The notes: generated by a model not told the origin, from the sequence alone. A DNA stretch of 64,000 nucleotides from Paenibacillus sp. (GCA_023663345.1 JAMPHR010000002.1:383034-447033); one strand, 5' to 3'. Positions 1 to 8,607 are shown, counted from the first letter of the stretch. Made by a program: numbers and translations.

Positions 1-40
1 ACTATAATTTTTAACACTTTTCGCTTGCACAGGTCCTAGA

Positions 41-115
41 TTTCCCCGCCACGAGCGGCGGATGCAAATTGCCCGTCAGGGCAAAATTTGCATCCTGACG
101 CGAGGCGCGGGGAAA
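41..115. repeat. Nested inverted repeat in gene-free left edge
   Basis: Outer arms at 41-49 and 107-115 (TTTCCCCGC / GCGGGGAAA) are perfectly complementary. Inside them a perfect 10-bp pair lies at 61-70 and 85-94 (GATGCAAATT / AATTTGCATC), capped by GCCC/GGGC at 71-74 and 79-82. An asymmetric internal loop separates the two helices. An open frame across this stretch reads through the palindrome and looks non-coding. The function is unknown; a structured RNA, a mobile-element remnant or an intergenic palindrome are all possible. Confidence 0.6.
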
Positions 116-130
116 ATGAAAATGCGCCCG

Positions 131-153
131 ATAGGACGTCGAAGACGTCCTAT
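131..153. repeat. Perfect 10-bp inverted repeat
   Basis: ATAGGACGTC at 131-140 and GACGTCCTAT at 144-153 form a perfect 10-bp hairpin with a 3-nt loop. It is the second of three back-to-back palindromes in the first 310 bases. There is no U-tract on either side, so it is not an obvious terminator. Confidence 0.6.
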
Positions 154-227
154 AATCGACAACATCATGCACGGTTACAATCCTCGCCTACCGGGACCCA
201 ATATAGATCACTATAATGAAACACAAA

Positions 228-305
228 CCATCACACTCAATGATGACCTTGTGACGGAGACTCCGGATCTGCCGGACTCCGTTTTGTCATCATTGAATGT
301 GATGG
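228..305 (-). terminator. Long hairpin downstream of the GH2 gene, possible terminator
   Basis: Arms at 228-247 and 286-305 pair over 19 of 20 positions (8 bp, one C/A mismatch, 11 bp). The interior contains ACGGAG/CTCCGT (254-259, 277-282) and TCCGG/CCGGA (262-266, 272-276). It starts about 33 nt after the stop of the minus-strand beta-galactosidase gene, where a terminator is expected, but it is far longer than the other terminators of this window and has no clear U-tract. It could equally be part of the structured element to its left. Nothing else is recognisable in 306-337. Confidence 0.45.
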
Positions 306-337
306 CTTAGAAAGATATCCAAATAACTATCTACACA

Positions 338-2764
338 TTATTTCACCTGTACGGTCACCGTGGCCGGCTTAACACCGGGTGCGGTAGCCTTGAAAATCAG
401 CGTTCCTGGTGTTTTGCCACTTCGCGCTATGGCTGTGGCGGCTCCGCTGAACAACTTCATCTCTGGATTCTGGAACGGCAACAGACAGGTAGGATCACCA
501 TTGGCCGTGGCCTCGAACTCTCCGGCACCGCTCACGCTGAATTTCACCATTCGGTTGTCAGTTGGCACGATATTTCCATCCTTGTCGGCCACCTGTACGG
601 TGAAATACACCAGATCGTCACCATCGGCCTTCAGCTCATCGCGGTTGGGGGTCACTACCAGATGATGGGCCTTTCCGGCAGTACGCATCACACGCTCGGC
701 AGCCTTGTTGCCGGCCTCATCGTAGGCCACCACTTTCACCTCGCCCGGCTCATAACGTGTATCCATCCACATCAGGCGGTAACGGTTCTGATATGTCGAA
801 TCGTTCTTCTCGCGCATACCTTGGCTCTTGCCGTTGATGAACAACTCGGCCTTTGGGAAATTAGTGTAGACAAACACCGGTGTCACCTCCCCCTCACGCC
901 CCTTCCAATTCCAATGGGGAAGTATGTGCAGCGTGGTATCGGTCTCGTTCCACTTCGAGCGGTACAGATAGTAACGGTCCTTGGGAAGCGAGGCCAGGTC
1001 GATGATACCGAACACCGAACTATGGCTGGGCCAAGCATCGGTATCGTAGGGGGAAGGCTCGCCGAGATAGTCGAAACCGGTCCATACAAACTGGCCCATC
1101 ACCCAATCCTTGTCATCATCCATGGCGAAATCAATGTCGGGGGTATTGGACCACGAGCAGGTCTCGTTGTCGTAGCTGTTGGACTGATTGTCGGGATGCA
1201 TCACCACATTGCGTTCCTTGAATTCCACCGGGAAATGATACACTCCGCGCGACGACACCGTGGAGGCGGTCTCCGACCCGAGGATCATCTTCTGCGGGAG
1301 CTTGGCGTAGGCATTCTCATAATGCTGAGGCTTGTAGTTGAAGCCGGGAATGTCGAGCGCGGCGGCAAATCCGTTGTCGAGCACAGCCCTGATCTGGTCC
1401 ATGCCACATGTCACGGGGCGTGTTGGGTCGAGCTTATGCACCAGATCCTGAAGCATCACCAGCTCCTGTACACCATCGGGACCCCACTGCGAGGGCACCT
1501 CATTACCTATCGACCACATCACCACCGAAGGAGCGTTGCGGTAATGCTCCACCATATTGGTGATATCCTTCTCGGCCCAGTCATTGAACACCGAGCCATA
1601 TCCGTTGGGCGATTTAGGACGGAAACTCCAGTCGTCAAACGGCTCGATCATGAGCATCATTCCCAACTCGTCACACAGCTCTACCAGCTCGGGAGCAGGC
1701 ATATTGTGAGCGGTGCGGATGGCATTCACACCCATATCCTTGAGCAGTTCTATCTGATGTCGCAAAGCCGAACGGTTTACGGCAGCTCCGAGCGGACCGA
1801 GGTCATGATGGTTGCACACCCCCTTGAACTTGGTGGGCTCGCCATTGAGGAAGAAACCCTTCTCGGGCACATATTCGAGCGAACGTATGCCGAAACGGGT
1901 ATCGTAGCTGTCCATCACTTTGCCGTCGACACTCAGAGTGGTGCGTGCTGTATAGAGAGCCGGATTCTCAGGGCTCCACAGGTCAGGAGCGTTTACCAGG
2001 AAATTCTGGGTGAAATCCTGCCCGTTGGCATGATAGATCGAATTGTCGGTAGCCACGGTACGTCCCTTGGGATCGAGGATCACGGTATTCACATCCACCT
2101 TCTCCTTCTTGGTGGCGCCGTCGATCTTCATCTCGAGTTTCACCGAAGCATAGTCCTTACCCACACGCGGAGTGGTCACGTATGTGCCCCACGTGGGTAT
2201 ATGCAGGCGCGATGTGTTCACCACATGCACGTTGCGGTACAGTCCGGCTCCGGGATACCAGCGTGAAGCCTTCTCGAAATTCTCTAGAGCCACTTCAAGA
2301 TCGTTGGATCCGGGCACCACGGCATCATCCACATTCACATAGAACGAGTTGTAGCCATAGGGCCAGAAAGCCACCTCCTTGCCGTTGACCTTGACATGGG
2401 CATTGCTCATGGCACCGTCAAATACAAGTGTCACCGAGCGTCCGGCGGTATCGGGCACCTCAAACGTTGTGCGGTAAGTGCCCTTGCCGATGAACGGTAA
2501 TCCGCCTGTTCGGCCGGTCTTTTCAGTCTTCTCGGTCTCTCCGTTCTGCTCCACGGCCACCACCTGCAGGTCGTTGGCGCGGTCAAACGGTCCGTATATG
2601 GCCCAGTCGTGAGGCACTCTCACCGATTGCCACTCCTTGGCCTCGGCGGGAGATCCTTTCGAGAACTTCCATCCGTCATTAAGCGTAGTCACATCTCTCT
2701 GGGCCATGGCACTGAATCCCATGCAACCCATAAGAGCGATAGAAAAAGTTATTAATGGTTTCAT
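338..2764 (-). CDS. GH2 beta-galactosidase, secreted
   Basis: Glycoside hydrolase family 2 enzyme of 808 aa that releases terminal beta-linked sugars, most likely galactose. A Sec signal peptide (about residues 1-22, ending SAMAQ) points to export to the periplasm. The order is a galactose-binding-like domain (25-185), an Ig-like domain (190-295), a TIM barrel (about 300-600) and C-terminal Ig-like domains with invasin-like repeats. The catalytic acid/base is Glu422 in MWSIGNE and the nucleophile is probably Glu498 in ILGSETAS. It lies about 50 nt downstream of the GH53 galactanase and is probably its operon partner: galactanase cuts the chain and this enzyme trims the oligosaccharides. The family is certain; the substrate is inferred from the neighbour. 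Other GH2 activities such as beta-glucuronidase cannot be excluded. Confidence 0.9.
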   Translation of the reverse strand: MKPLITFSIALMGCMGFSAMAQRDVTTLNDGWKFSKGSPAEAKEWQSVRVPHDWAIYGPFDRANDLQVVAVEQNGETEKTEKTGRTGGLPFIGKGTYRTTFEVPDTAGRSVTLVFDGAMSNAHVKVNGKEVAFWPYGYNSFYVNVDDAVVPGSNDLEVALENFEKASRWYPGAGLYRNVHVVNTSRLHIPTWGTYVTTPRVGKDYASVKLEMKIDGATKKEKVDVNTVILDPKGRTVATDNSIYHANGQDFTQNFLVNAPDLWSPENPALYTARTTLSVDGKVMDSYDTRFGIRSLEYVPEKGFFLNGEPTKFKGVCNHHDLGPLGAAVNRSALRHQIELLKDMGVNAIRTAHNMPAPELVELCDELGMMLMIEPFDDWSFRPKSPNGYGSVFNDWAEKDITNMVEHYRNAPSVVMWSIGNEVPSQWGPDGVQELVMLQDLVHKLDPTRPVTCGMDQIRAVLDNGFAAALDIPGFNYKPQHYENAYAKLPQKMILGSETASTVSSRGVYHFPVEFKERNVVMHPDNQSNSYDNETCSWSNTPDIDFAMDDDKDWVMGQFVWTGFDYLGEPSPYDTDAWPSHSSVFGIIDLASLPKDRYYLYRSKWNETDTTLHILPHWNWKGREGEVTPVFVYTNFPKAELFINGKSQGMREKNDSTYQNRYRLMWMDTRYEPGEVKVVAYDEAGNKAAERVMRTAGKAHHLVVTPNRDELKADGDDLVYFTVQVADKDGNIVPTDNRMVKFSVSGAGEFEATANGDPTCLLPFQNPEMKLFSGAATAIARSGKTPGTLIFKATAPGVKPATVTVQVK

Positions 2765-2814
2765 ATATTGATGATTATATTCTTCTATTGATGATTATAT
2801 TCTTGATAATATTG

Positions 2815-3873
2815 TTACCGGTCGGTAAATGCGCTCAGTGCCCTGGTGGGACGGCCTTTGTCGAAACAGCCCTTGTCATATCCGCCGTTGTACCCTGCGG
2901 GGGCTTCAGGTTCCCAATAGAACACTCCGTCGATCAGACCTTTGCCCCACCCCTCATCCTTGAGATACTTTATCAGGTCATAAGCCTTGTCAGGCTCATT
3001 GTAAGGCATACCCACTTCACATATCATCACGGGCTTTCCATATCTAGCCGTCAGAGAGCGTGCGTTGGCAAGACAATCGCGCGCAAATTCCGGCCAATTC
3101 TCGGCCGGCCATGGATACAGCGACATCCCTATCATATCATATCGGGCATCGTGCTCCTTCAAGCGGTCAAACAGCCACGTGAATCTCTCCCCGTTATTCC
3201 CGCAATCCACATGCACTATCACATCGGCATCGGGAAACACACTTTTGGACGCGTCATATCCGGCGGTCACAAGCGAGGCGAAATTATCGGGATGCTCTGT
3301 GGCATTGCCGAGCGGAAACAACATTCCGTTGGGTGTCTCGTTACCTATTTGCACCCATTTCGGATAGATGCCTTCACGCTTCATGGCACCGAGCACATCG
3401 GTCACGTGGGTGGCCACAGCACCCTTTAGTCCGGCAATATCGAGCGAAGCCCATTCGGCGGGTGCATCCTGCTGTCCGGGATCGGCCCAGGTGTCACGGA
3501 AATGGAAATCAATCATAAGGTCAAGCCCGAGTGCCTTGGCCCGGCGAGCCTTGGCGAGAACATCCTCCTTGCCGTTCCATCCGTCAGCCGGATTCAGCCA
3601 TACACGCAATCTTATGGCATTTACGCCACAATCGTCACGAAGCAGCCTCATGCACTCCTTCTCCTCTCCGGCCGGAGTGTAGAACTTGTGCCCCTCATGT
3701 TCGAGCTGAGTGAGCCATCCCACATCGGCTCCTGCAACAAACCGCTCCTCCCTTCCGGCAGGAGATTGAGGAGAGGAAGCATCCGAGGCAGGCTCATCGG
3801 CACCACACGACGCGAAAAGGCTCAGCGAACCCATCGCAAAGGCCGCGATCATGGATAGGAATCTTGTTTTCAA
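2815..3873 (-). CDS. GH53 arabinogalactan endo-beta-1,4-galactanase, lipoprotein
   Basis: Family GH53 endo-galactanase that cleaves beta-1,4-galactan such as pectic type I arabinogalactan. GH53 signatures are visible: WVQIGNETPNG (acid/base Glu) and PVMICEVGMPYN (nucleophile Glu). The open frame runs up to 3963, but a promoter -7 box lies at 3933-3940, inside that extension, so the start must be downstream. A TTG at 3873 gives MKTRFLS followed by a hydrophobic stretch and the lipobox LFASC (Cys23), a convincing SPII signal; an ATG at 3852 is the alternative but would lack the positive n-region. The protein is about 352 aa and probably surface or periplasm anchored. It is the first gene of a two-gene operon with the GH2 enzyme; no SusC/SusD pair is next to it. 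Confidence 0.88.
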   Translation of the reverse strand: MKTRFLSMIAAFAMGSLSLFASCGADEPASDASSPQSPAGREERFVAGADVGWLTQLEHEGHKFYTPAGEEKECMRLLRDDCGVNAIRLRVWLNPADGWNGKEDVLAKARRAKALGLDLMIDFHFRDTWADPGQQDAPAEWASLDIAGLKGAVATHVTDVLGAMKREGIYPKWVQIGNETPNGMLFPLGNATEHPDNFASLVTAGYDASKSVFPDADVIVHVDCGNNGERFTWLFDRLKEHDARYDMIGMSLYPWPAENWPEFARDCLANARSLTARYGKPVMICEVGMPYNEPDKAYDLIKYLKDEGWGKGLIDGVFYWEPEAPAGYNGGYDKGCFDKGRPTRALSAFTDR

Positions 3874-3932
3874 TTGCAATAAGTGTTTGGTAGGTTTGGA
3901 AAGATTTTTCAATGATATTATCTCTGTATATA

Positions 3933-3940
3933 CAAAGTTA
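3933..3940 (-). promoter_or_regulatory. Bacteroidetes -7 promoter element for the GH53-GH2 operon
   Basis: The minus strand reads TAACTTTG, an exact match to the phylum's TAnnTTTG motif. It follows directly after the terminator of the upstream DUF4831 gene and predicts a transcript starting near 3927, which settles the GH53 start downstream of it. Confidence 0.7.
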
Positions 3941-3951
3941 CGAAAAAGACA

Positions 3952-3991
3952 TAAAAAAATCAAGCCTCCAGGACAGGCAGAGACTTGATTT
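3952..3991 (-). terminator. Intrinsic terminator of the DUF4831 gene
   Basis: On the minus strand AAATCAAG (3991-3984) pairs with CTTGATTT (3964-3957), with an inner GCCT/AGGC helix, and runs into a tract of seven T residues. It lies about 33 nt after the stop codon at 4024 and separates that gene from the galactan operon. Confidence 0.8.
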
Positions 3992-4023
3992 ATAATTTAA
4001 TAACATTTAAACCACATCGCTTA

Positions 4024-5115
4024 TCACTCACCTATTGTACCGAGTTCCCTGATAGCTCCGGTGAGCGGGTTGTAGTGTAGATAGGACGGTGATTTGCGCG
4101 AGGTGAACAGTCCAGGATCGAGGCCAAACACCACTCCATACTGGGCGATGTCGTATGTGCCCTGGGCCACTGTCTCACCGTCGTATGACACACTCACTGT
4201 TCCGGTGCCGGGTATGCGGTAAGCCACGCCACCCTTGGGGAAAGTCTTCACCTCACCCTTCTCGTTGACGGGAAGTTTTCCGCGTGTCTGTGGCGATACA
4301 GTCACATAGATAGGAGCTCCCGAGAGATCATCGGCCGGAACCAGGCCGTGAAGCACCGAGAGACGTGCCAGCACACTGCGCTCGGGACTTCCCTCAGCAG
4401 GAACCGCCACGCTGTATGTGCGCACCTCGGTAGAGGTCTGTACCGTGCCGAGGAACATAGCCGTGAGGGCATCCTCCTGGGCTGTGATCTGATCGAGGGC
4501 AAGTTGCATGGCCGCACCATCCGATGGCATGGCATCAGCCTGTCCCGAGATTATCTCACTGCGCATGTTTCTCAGCTCATATATCTTGGCGGCGGCAAGT
4601 TCGGCACGTTTGGCCGACGATTTGCTCTGTATCATCTCGGGTGTTACAGCCTGACGGGCTACAGGCAACTCAAGAATTGTTGGCTCAGCGGGCTCGGCTT
4701 CGGGAAGATCCACCTCGGGCATCGACCACTCATATTTCTCATCATTGAGCGCGATAGGGAAATTCTCATCGCTCACCATGATGAACGCACCGTTACCGTT
4801 CTTGAACGTTGCCAGGTAACGCTCGCTCTCATCGGGATAGGCTTTCTGCTCTATCACAGCATCAGTGAGGCTCCACGAGGTGGAGGGCACGAGGATAGGC
4901 TCGGCGTTCAGATACTTTTTGGCATATTGGCAAAATTCGCCCGGAGTCTTCACCGTCTTTTCGGCGGCAAGGGTCACGCGGAACGAAGTGAGGGGCAGAG
5001 TGTAGATCAGCCCGTATTCATTGGCCTTGGTGGCCGTGAGTTTGGACGTGTTCTGTGCCGATGTACCGGCTATGGCACATACACCCAGCATAATGGCTAT
5101 TAACTGTCTTTTCAT
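4024..5115 (-). CDS. DUF4831 family exported protein
   Basis: A 363-aa protein with a Sec signal peptide (about 1-20, ending AGTSAQ) and the general layout of the DUF4831 family of Bacteroidetes, whose function is unknown. The region around 150-215 is helical and charged (SAKRAELAAAKIYELRNMR), flanked by beta-rich segments. No catalytic motif is visible. A strong terminator follows it. On the upstream side 117 nt of TATACTC-rich sequence separates it from the NAD(P)HX repair gene, so it is probably transcribed alone, though I could not place its promoter. Family assignment is by recognition of overall sequence character, not by a search. Confidence 0.7.
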   Translation of the reverse strand: MKRQLIAIMLGVCAIAGTSAQNTSKLTATKANEYGLIYTLPLTSFRVTLAAEKTVKTPGEFCQYAKKYLNAEPILVPSTSWSLTDAVIEQKAYPDESERYLATFKNGNGAFIMVSDENFPIALNDEKYEWSMPEVDLPEAEPAEPTILELPVARQAVTPEMIQSKSSAKRAELAAAKIYELRNMRSEIISGQADAMPSDGAAMQLALDQITAQEDALTAMFLGTVQTSTEVRTYSVAVPAEGSPERSVLARLSVLHGLVPADDLSGAPIYVTVSPQTRGKLPVNEKGEVKTFPKGGVAYRIPGTGTVSVSYDGETVAQGTYDIAQYGVVFGLDPGLFTSRKSPSYLHYNPLTGAIRELGTIGE

Positions 5116-5131
5116 GGATTTCTGTTCTCTA

Positions 5132-5224
5132 TACTCGGTTCTCTATATTCAGTAAGAATATTTGATGACTAAAGAATACTCTGTTCTAAAATACTACTCT
5201 ATACTCTATACTTTTATACTCTAT
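5132..5224. repeat. Low-complexity CTCTATACT repeats in an intergenic gap
   Basis: The gap between the DUF4831 gene and nnrDE contains several copies of CTCTATACT or close variants (CTCTATATT, TTTATACT), the densest run being 5190-5226. On the minus strand this reads as repeated AGTATAGAG in the presumed promoter region of the DUF4831 gene. It could be slippage-derived low complexity or a phased operator. Confidence 0.5.
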
Positions 5225-5232
5225 ACTAAAAA

Positions 5233-6747
5233 TCATTCCATAATGCTCTTTATAGCCCGGCCAACAGCCTGAGCGATGTCGAGCGCGGTGGTTCCATAGT
5301 CCCCCTCGGTCTCGGCGGCAATCTCTCCGGCACGTCCGTGGATATATACGCCGGCCACTGATGCGGCCTCGGGCTTATATCCCTGGGCGAGAAGAGAAGT
5401 GATGATGCCGGTGAGCACATCGCCACTGCCGGCTGTTGCCATGGCCGGAGTGCCCGATGAGTTGAAGAACACTTTGCCGTCGGGACGCACGGTAGCCGTG
5501 TAATGCCCCTTGAGCACTATCATTATCTTATAGCGGTGGGATACCTCGATAGCCTTGAGCAGACGGGCCTCGGCCGAGGTCTGGTCGCCGAATATGCGGT
5601 CAAATTCTCTGGCATGGGGGGTGAGGATCGATCCGGGAGCTATATGGTCGAGCAATGCCTGATTCTTGGCCAGGGCATTGAGCGCGTCGGCATCGATCAC
5701 AAGCGGGCGCTTGTAGCTTTTTATAAGGGTCTCGAAAGCCCCACGGGTGGCATCGTTGGTGCCTATACCGGGGCCGACCCCTATAGCCGAGCAATTGAAT
5801 CGCGATGACATGTCGGAAATCACATACTCCTGACGGTCGGGCGAGAACAGCGCCTCGGGCACCTGACCCTGCATCACGGGATAAGCCGCACGCGCACTGT
5901 GTACAGTGAGCTTGCCCACACCGCTGCGCAATGCTCCGCGTGCAGCGAGCACGGCGGCTCCGGTCATGCCGTAGCATCCGGCAAAAAGCAGAGCATGGCC
6001 GTAATCGGCCTTGGAGGAGAACGGCTTGCGCTCCCTCAGCACCTCTCTCACCTCATCACGCTCCACATAGAAATATTTGGTGGGTGTCTCCATGATGGCG
6101 CGGTTGCTAAGCCCTATGTCGAGCACCTTCCACCGACCCACCAGATCGGCATTGTCGCTCAGGAAAAATGCCAGGCGGGGGAATTGTACTGCAAGGGTGA
6201 GAGTGGCGTGTACCACATTGCGCCCTATCACGCGGGCATTCCAGTCGCCAAACATTCCCGAGGGGACATCAATGGATATCACCGTAGCCCCCGACTCGCT
6301 GATGATGCGTGCCAGCATCATGAAACCACCCTCGAGCGGATCACGGAGTCCCGATCCAAACAGGCCGTCGATCACCAGGTGATCAGGCGTGAGGGAGGGG
6401 AGCTCGGCTCTGTCTATGATCTCCACGAGCCCCTGATAGCCGGTGGCAAGCAGTTCATGCTTGGCCTGACGGCAGTCGCGCGACAGGGAGTTGCCGTTGA
6501 AGTTGAAGAGCAATATGCGCGGATAGAATCCCGCCTCGAGCAGAAGCCGGCCAACTACCAGCGCATCGGCGCCATTGTTGCCCGACCCGGCAAATATAAC
6601 AACCGGAGTCGACGGGCTCCATCGGCCCACTATCTCACTCGCGACCCCCTCGGCTACACGGCGGATAAGCTCCTGGGAGCTCACCCCCTCCTCCTCAATG
6701 GTGACGCGGTCAATCTTACGTATATTCTCGGTGTTAAATATCTTCAT
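5233..6747 (-). CDS. nnr: Bifunctional NAD(P)H-hydrate epimerase / ADP-dependent NAD(P)HX dehydratase
   Basis: Repair enzyme that reconverts damaged hydrated NAD(P)H. The N-terminal half (about 1-215) is the epimerase (YjeF_N) with FAGSGNNGADALVVGRLL; the C-terminal half (about 225-504) is the ribokinase-like ADP-dependent dehydratase with GPGIGTNDATR, LTPHAREFDRIFG and the nucleotide-binding TAGSGDVLTGI. At 504 aa it has the usual length of the fused bacterial enzyme. It is cytosolic. An exact -7 box about 47 nt upstream supports the start at 6747. It is divergent from the GT2 gene that starts at 6866. Confidence 0.93.
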   Translation of the reverse strand: MKIFNTENIRKIDRVTIEEEGVSSQELIRRVAEGVASEIVGRWSPSTPVVIFAGSGNNGADALVVGRLLLEAGFYPRILLFNFNGNSLSRDCRQAKHELLATGYQGLVEIIDRAELPSLTPDHLVIDGLFGSGLRDPLEGGFMMLARIISESGATVISIDVPSGMFGDWNARVIGRNVVHATLTLAVQFPRLAFFLSDNADLVGRWKVLDIGLSNRAIMETPTKYFYVERDEVREVLRERKPFSSKADYGHALLFAGCYGMTGAAVLAARGALRSGVGKLTVHSARAAYPVMQGQVPEALFSPDRQEYVISDMSSRFNCSAIGVGPGIGTNDATRGAFETLIKSYKRPLVIDADALNALAKNQALLDHIAPGSILTPHAREFDRIFGDQTSAEARLLKAIEVSHRYKIMIVLKGHYTATVRPDGKVFFNSSGTPAMATAGSGDVLTGIITSLLAQGYKPEAASVAGVYIHGRAGEIAAETEGDYGTTALDIAQAVGRAIKSIME

Positions 6748-6793
6748 ACTTCAGCTGTGGACGTGTTTTTTAAGGGCAATTCATTTCTCCACA

Positions 6794-6801
6794 CAAAAGT
6801 A
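6794..6801 (-). promoter_or_regulatory. -7 promoter element for the NAD(P)HX repair gene
   Basis: The minus strand reads TACTTTTG, matching TAnnTTTG, 47 nt before the start codon of the repair enzyme. The -33 element is not clear. Confidence 0.55.
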
Positions 6802-6865
6802 CAAAACAATTCCGACTCTATTGCCCATCTGCAATATTTTTAATATAAATTTCGTTGTAAATTAC

Positions 6866-7669
6866 ATGATAAGCATATCCATCGTCACCTACCACACCCC
6901 GCTTGCCGAGCTCGACACATGCCTCAGGTCACTGGCATCACCCGCCGTGAGACGCATATATATCGTCGACAATGCAAGGCAACGTGAGGTGGAGGAATGG
7001 GCATCGGGCAAGAAGAAGATCATCTACATTCCCGCTGACAACAACGGTTACGGAGCCGGCCACAACATTGCCATGCGCCGCGAACTCGGCCTTACCGACA
7101 CCCGCTATCACCTGGTGATGAACAGCGATATGCAATTCTCGCACTCAGTCATTTCCGCAATCGTGGATTTCATGGAATCCCATCCCGATGTCGGGACACT
7201 GCAGCCCCACATGAGAGGCCGTGACGGAGAGATCCAGCATCCCTCGCGTTGCCTGCCCACCCCCGCCGACGTACTGATACGGCGTTTTCTCCCTGCGGGA
7301 TGGTTTGGCGCGATGCGTTCACGTTATCTGCTCACTCATCTCGACGATAGCCTGGCATGGGACATCCCGTCCCATCAGGGTAGTTTCATGTTTCTGAGGA
7401 AAGATGCGTTACGCGAGGTCGGACTGTTTGACGAGCGCTTCTTCATGTATGCCGAGGATATCGACCTCACCCGCCGCATCCACGCTCGCTACCGCACTAT
7501 CTATTGGCCCGGTGCCACAGTGATCCACTACCACCGGGCGGCATCCTACCATTCCGTGCGTATGCTTCTGGTGCATATAGTCAACCTCATCCGCTATTTC
7601 AATAAATGGGGATGGATATTTGATCGCGACCGTGCCGTGATAAATGCTTCGATCAGCGCCTATCGGTAG
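6866..7669 (+). CDS. GT2 family glycosyltransferase
   Basis: A 267-aa family 2 glycosyltransferase, GT-A fold, close in layout to rhamnosyltransferase-like enzymes that build cell-surface polysaccharides. The frame is open from 6575, but the domain begins at the ATG at 6866 with the canonical ISIVTYHTPLAELD. Visible motifs are the nucleotide-binding IYIVDN, the metal-site MNSDMQFS (DxD-like) and the acceptor-side AEDIDLTRRIHARYR. No membrane segment is evident. Its stop overlaps the 3' end of the convergent GT2 gene by 10 bp. Donor and acceptor sugars cannot be told from the sequence. Confidence 0.88.
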   Translation: MISISIVTYHTPLAELDTCLRSLASPAVRRIYIVDNARQREVEEWASGKKKIIYIPADNNGYGAGHNIAMRRELGLTDTRYHLVMNSDMQFSHSVISAIVDFMESHPDVGTLQPHMRGRDGEIQHPSRCLPTPADVLIRRFLPAGWFGAMRSRYLLTHLDDSLAWDIPSHQGSFMFLRKDALREVGLFDERFFMYAEDIDLTRRIHARYRTIYWPGATVIHYHRAASYHSVRMLLVHIVNLIRYFNKWGWIFDRDRAVINASISAYR

Positions 7670-8607
7670 ATGATGCGCGACAGAGTCGCCACCGCGCCCC
7701 GCCCCATGTAGCTGACCAGGCATCCAGCCTTGTTCTTCAGTCTCACCGAGGGGTCGAGCAGACATTCCAGGCGATAGGATCTTATCACCTGCCAACATTC
7801 ATCCCTCACCACGCCATAACGACGCCCGTCACGGTCATGCACCGACAGCAGACCGAAGATATTGAAACAGGCGCTCAACCGCCTGTCGCGCACACTCCGC
7901 GCAAGCTCCGGAAAGCTGTCAGCAAGCTCGATTTCCATCCTGCGGGTGACGGACAGCACATCAAGCCTCTCCTCCGAAAATGTGTTTATGAAACTGCCGG
8001 AGTTGTCACGATAGAAATACACCTTGGCATCTATGGCCACCACCTTTCGTAACCGAGGAAACAGACGGCTGAAAAATTCCAGATCCTCATACCATATCCC
8101 CTCCTTGAATCTCATGTCTCCAATGGCTCCGCGCCTGTATAGCTTACAGCACGCCGAGGTATTGATACCACGCTGATACAACCCCTCACGGGTAGCCTCC
8201 ACACCGTTCATCTCGCGCGACAGCACTCGCCCGGCAACTGGTTCCCGATTTCGGCGCGAATACTCTCCGGCCACCACATCGGTGCCGTCTCCGCCGGTGA
8301 AACCGTGCATGACCTCCAGTGCATGGGGCATCAGGCAGTCATCACTGTCAAGGAAAGTCACCCACTCGCCCGTAGACCTGTCAAGTCCGTAATTCCTGGC
8401 TTCGGATGGTCCGCCGTTAGGCTTGCTGAACACCCTGATGCGTCCGTCCTCGACCGCCAACGATTCAGCTATCCCGAGAGTACCGTCGGTTGATCCGTCA
8501 TCCACCACCAAGGCTTCCCAGTCGGTAAAAGACTGCGCAAGCACGCTCTCCAGACATTCCCGGAGATATGCTTGCGCATTATAGGCTGGGATTATTACCG
8601 AAATCAC
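7660..8607 (-). CDS. GT2 family glycosyltransferase
   Basis: A family 2 glycosyltransferase of about 315 aa. The GT-A core begins right at the chosen GTG start: VISVIIPAYN, then VVDDGSTDGT, KPNGGPSEARNYGLD and FLDSDDCLMP (the DxD metal site), followed by IWYEDLEFFSRLFP. The frame extends 17 codons upstream to an ATG at 8658, but that start would overlap the preceding DUF4923 gene and adds residues unlike the family; I prefer GTG at 8607, 22 nt after that gene's stop. It is probably the last gene of the minus-strand run from murI. It is convergent with, and overlaps by 10 bp, the other GT2 gene. Confidence 0.85.
   Translation of the reverse strand: MISVIIPAYNAQAYLRECLESVLAQSFTDWEALVVDDGSTDGTLGIAESLAVEDGRIRVFSKPNGGPSEARNYGLDRSTGEWVTFLDSDDCLMPHALEVMHGFTGGDGTDVVAGEYSRRNREPVAGRVLSREMNGVEATREGLYQRGINTSACCKLYRRGAIGDMRFKEGIWYEDLEFFSRLFPRLRKVVAIDAKVYFYRDNSGSFINTFSEERLDVLSVTRRMEIELADSFPELARSVRDRRLSACFNIFGLLSVHDRDGRRYGVVRDECWQVIRSYRLECLLDPSVRLKNKAGCLVSYMGRGAVATLSRIIYR

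Noticed and set aside
62-310. Open frame of 82 codons at the left edge
   Set aside because: It runs through three palindromes, has no protein-like composition and no family resemblance; better explained by structured non-coding DNA.
662-2266. Long plus-strand frame (534 codons) opposite the GH2 gene
   Set aside because: An antisense shadow of a clear GH2 enzyme: composition follows the third-codon bias of the minus-strand gene and no domain is seen. The same holds for the 1235-codon frame opposite dnaE and those opposite the nuo and atp genes.
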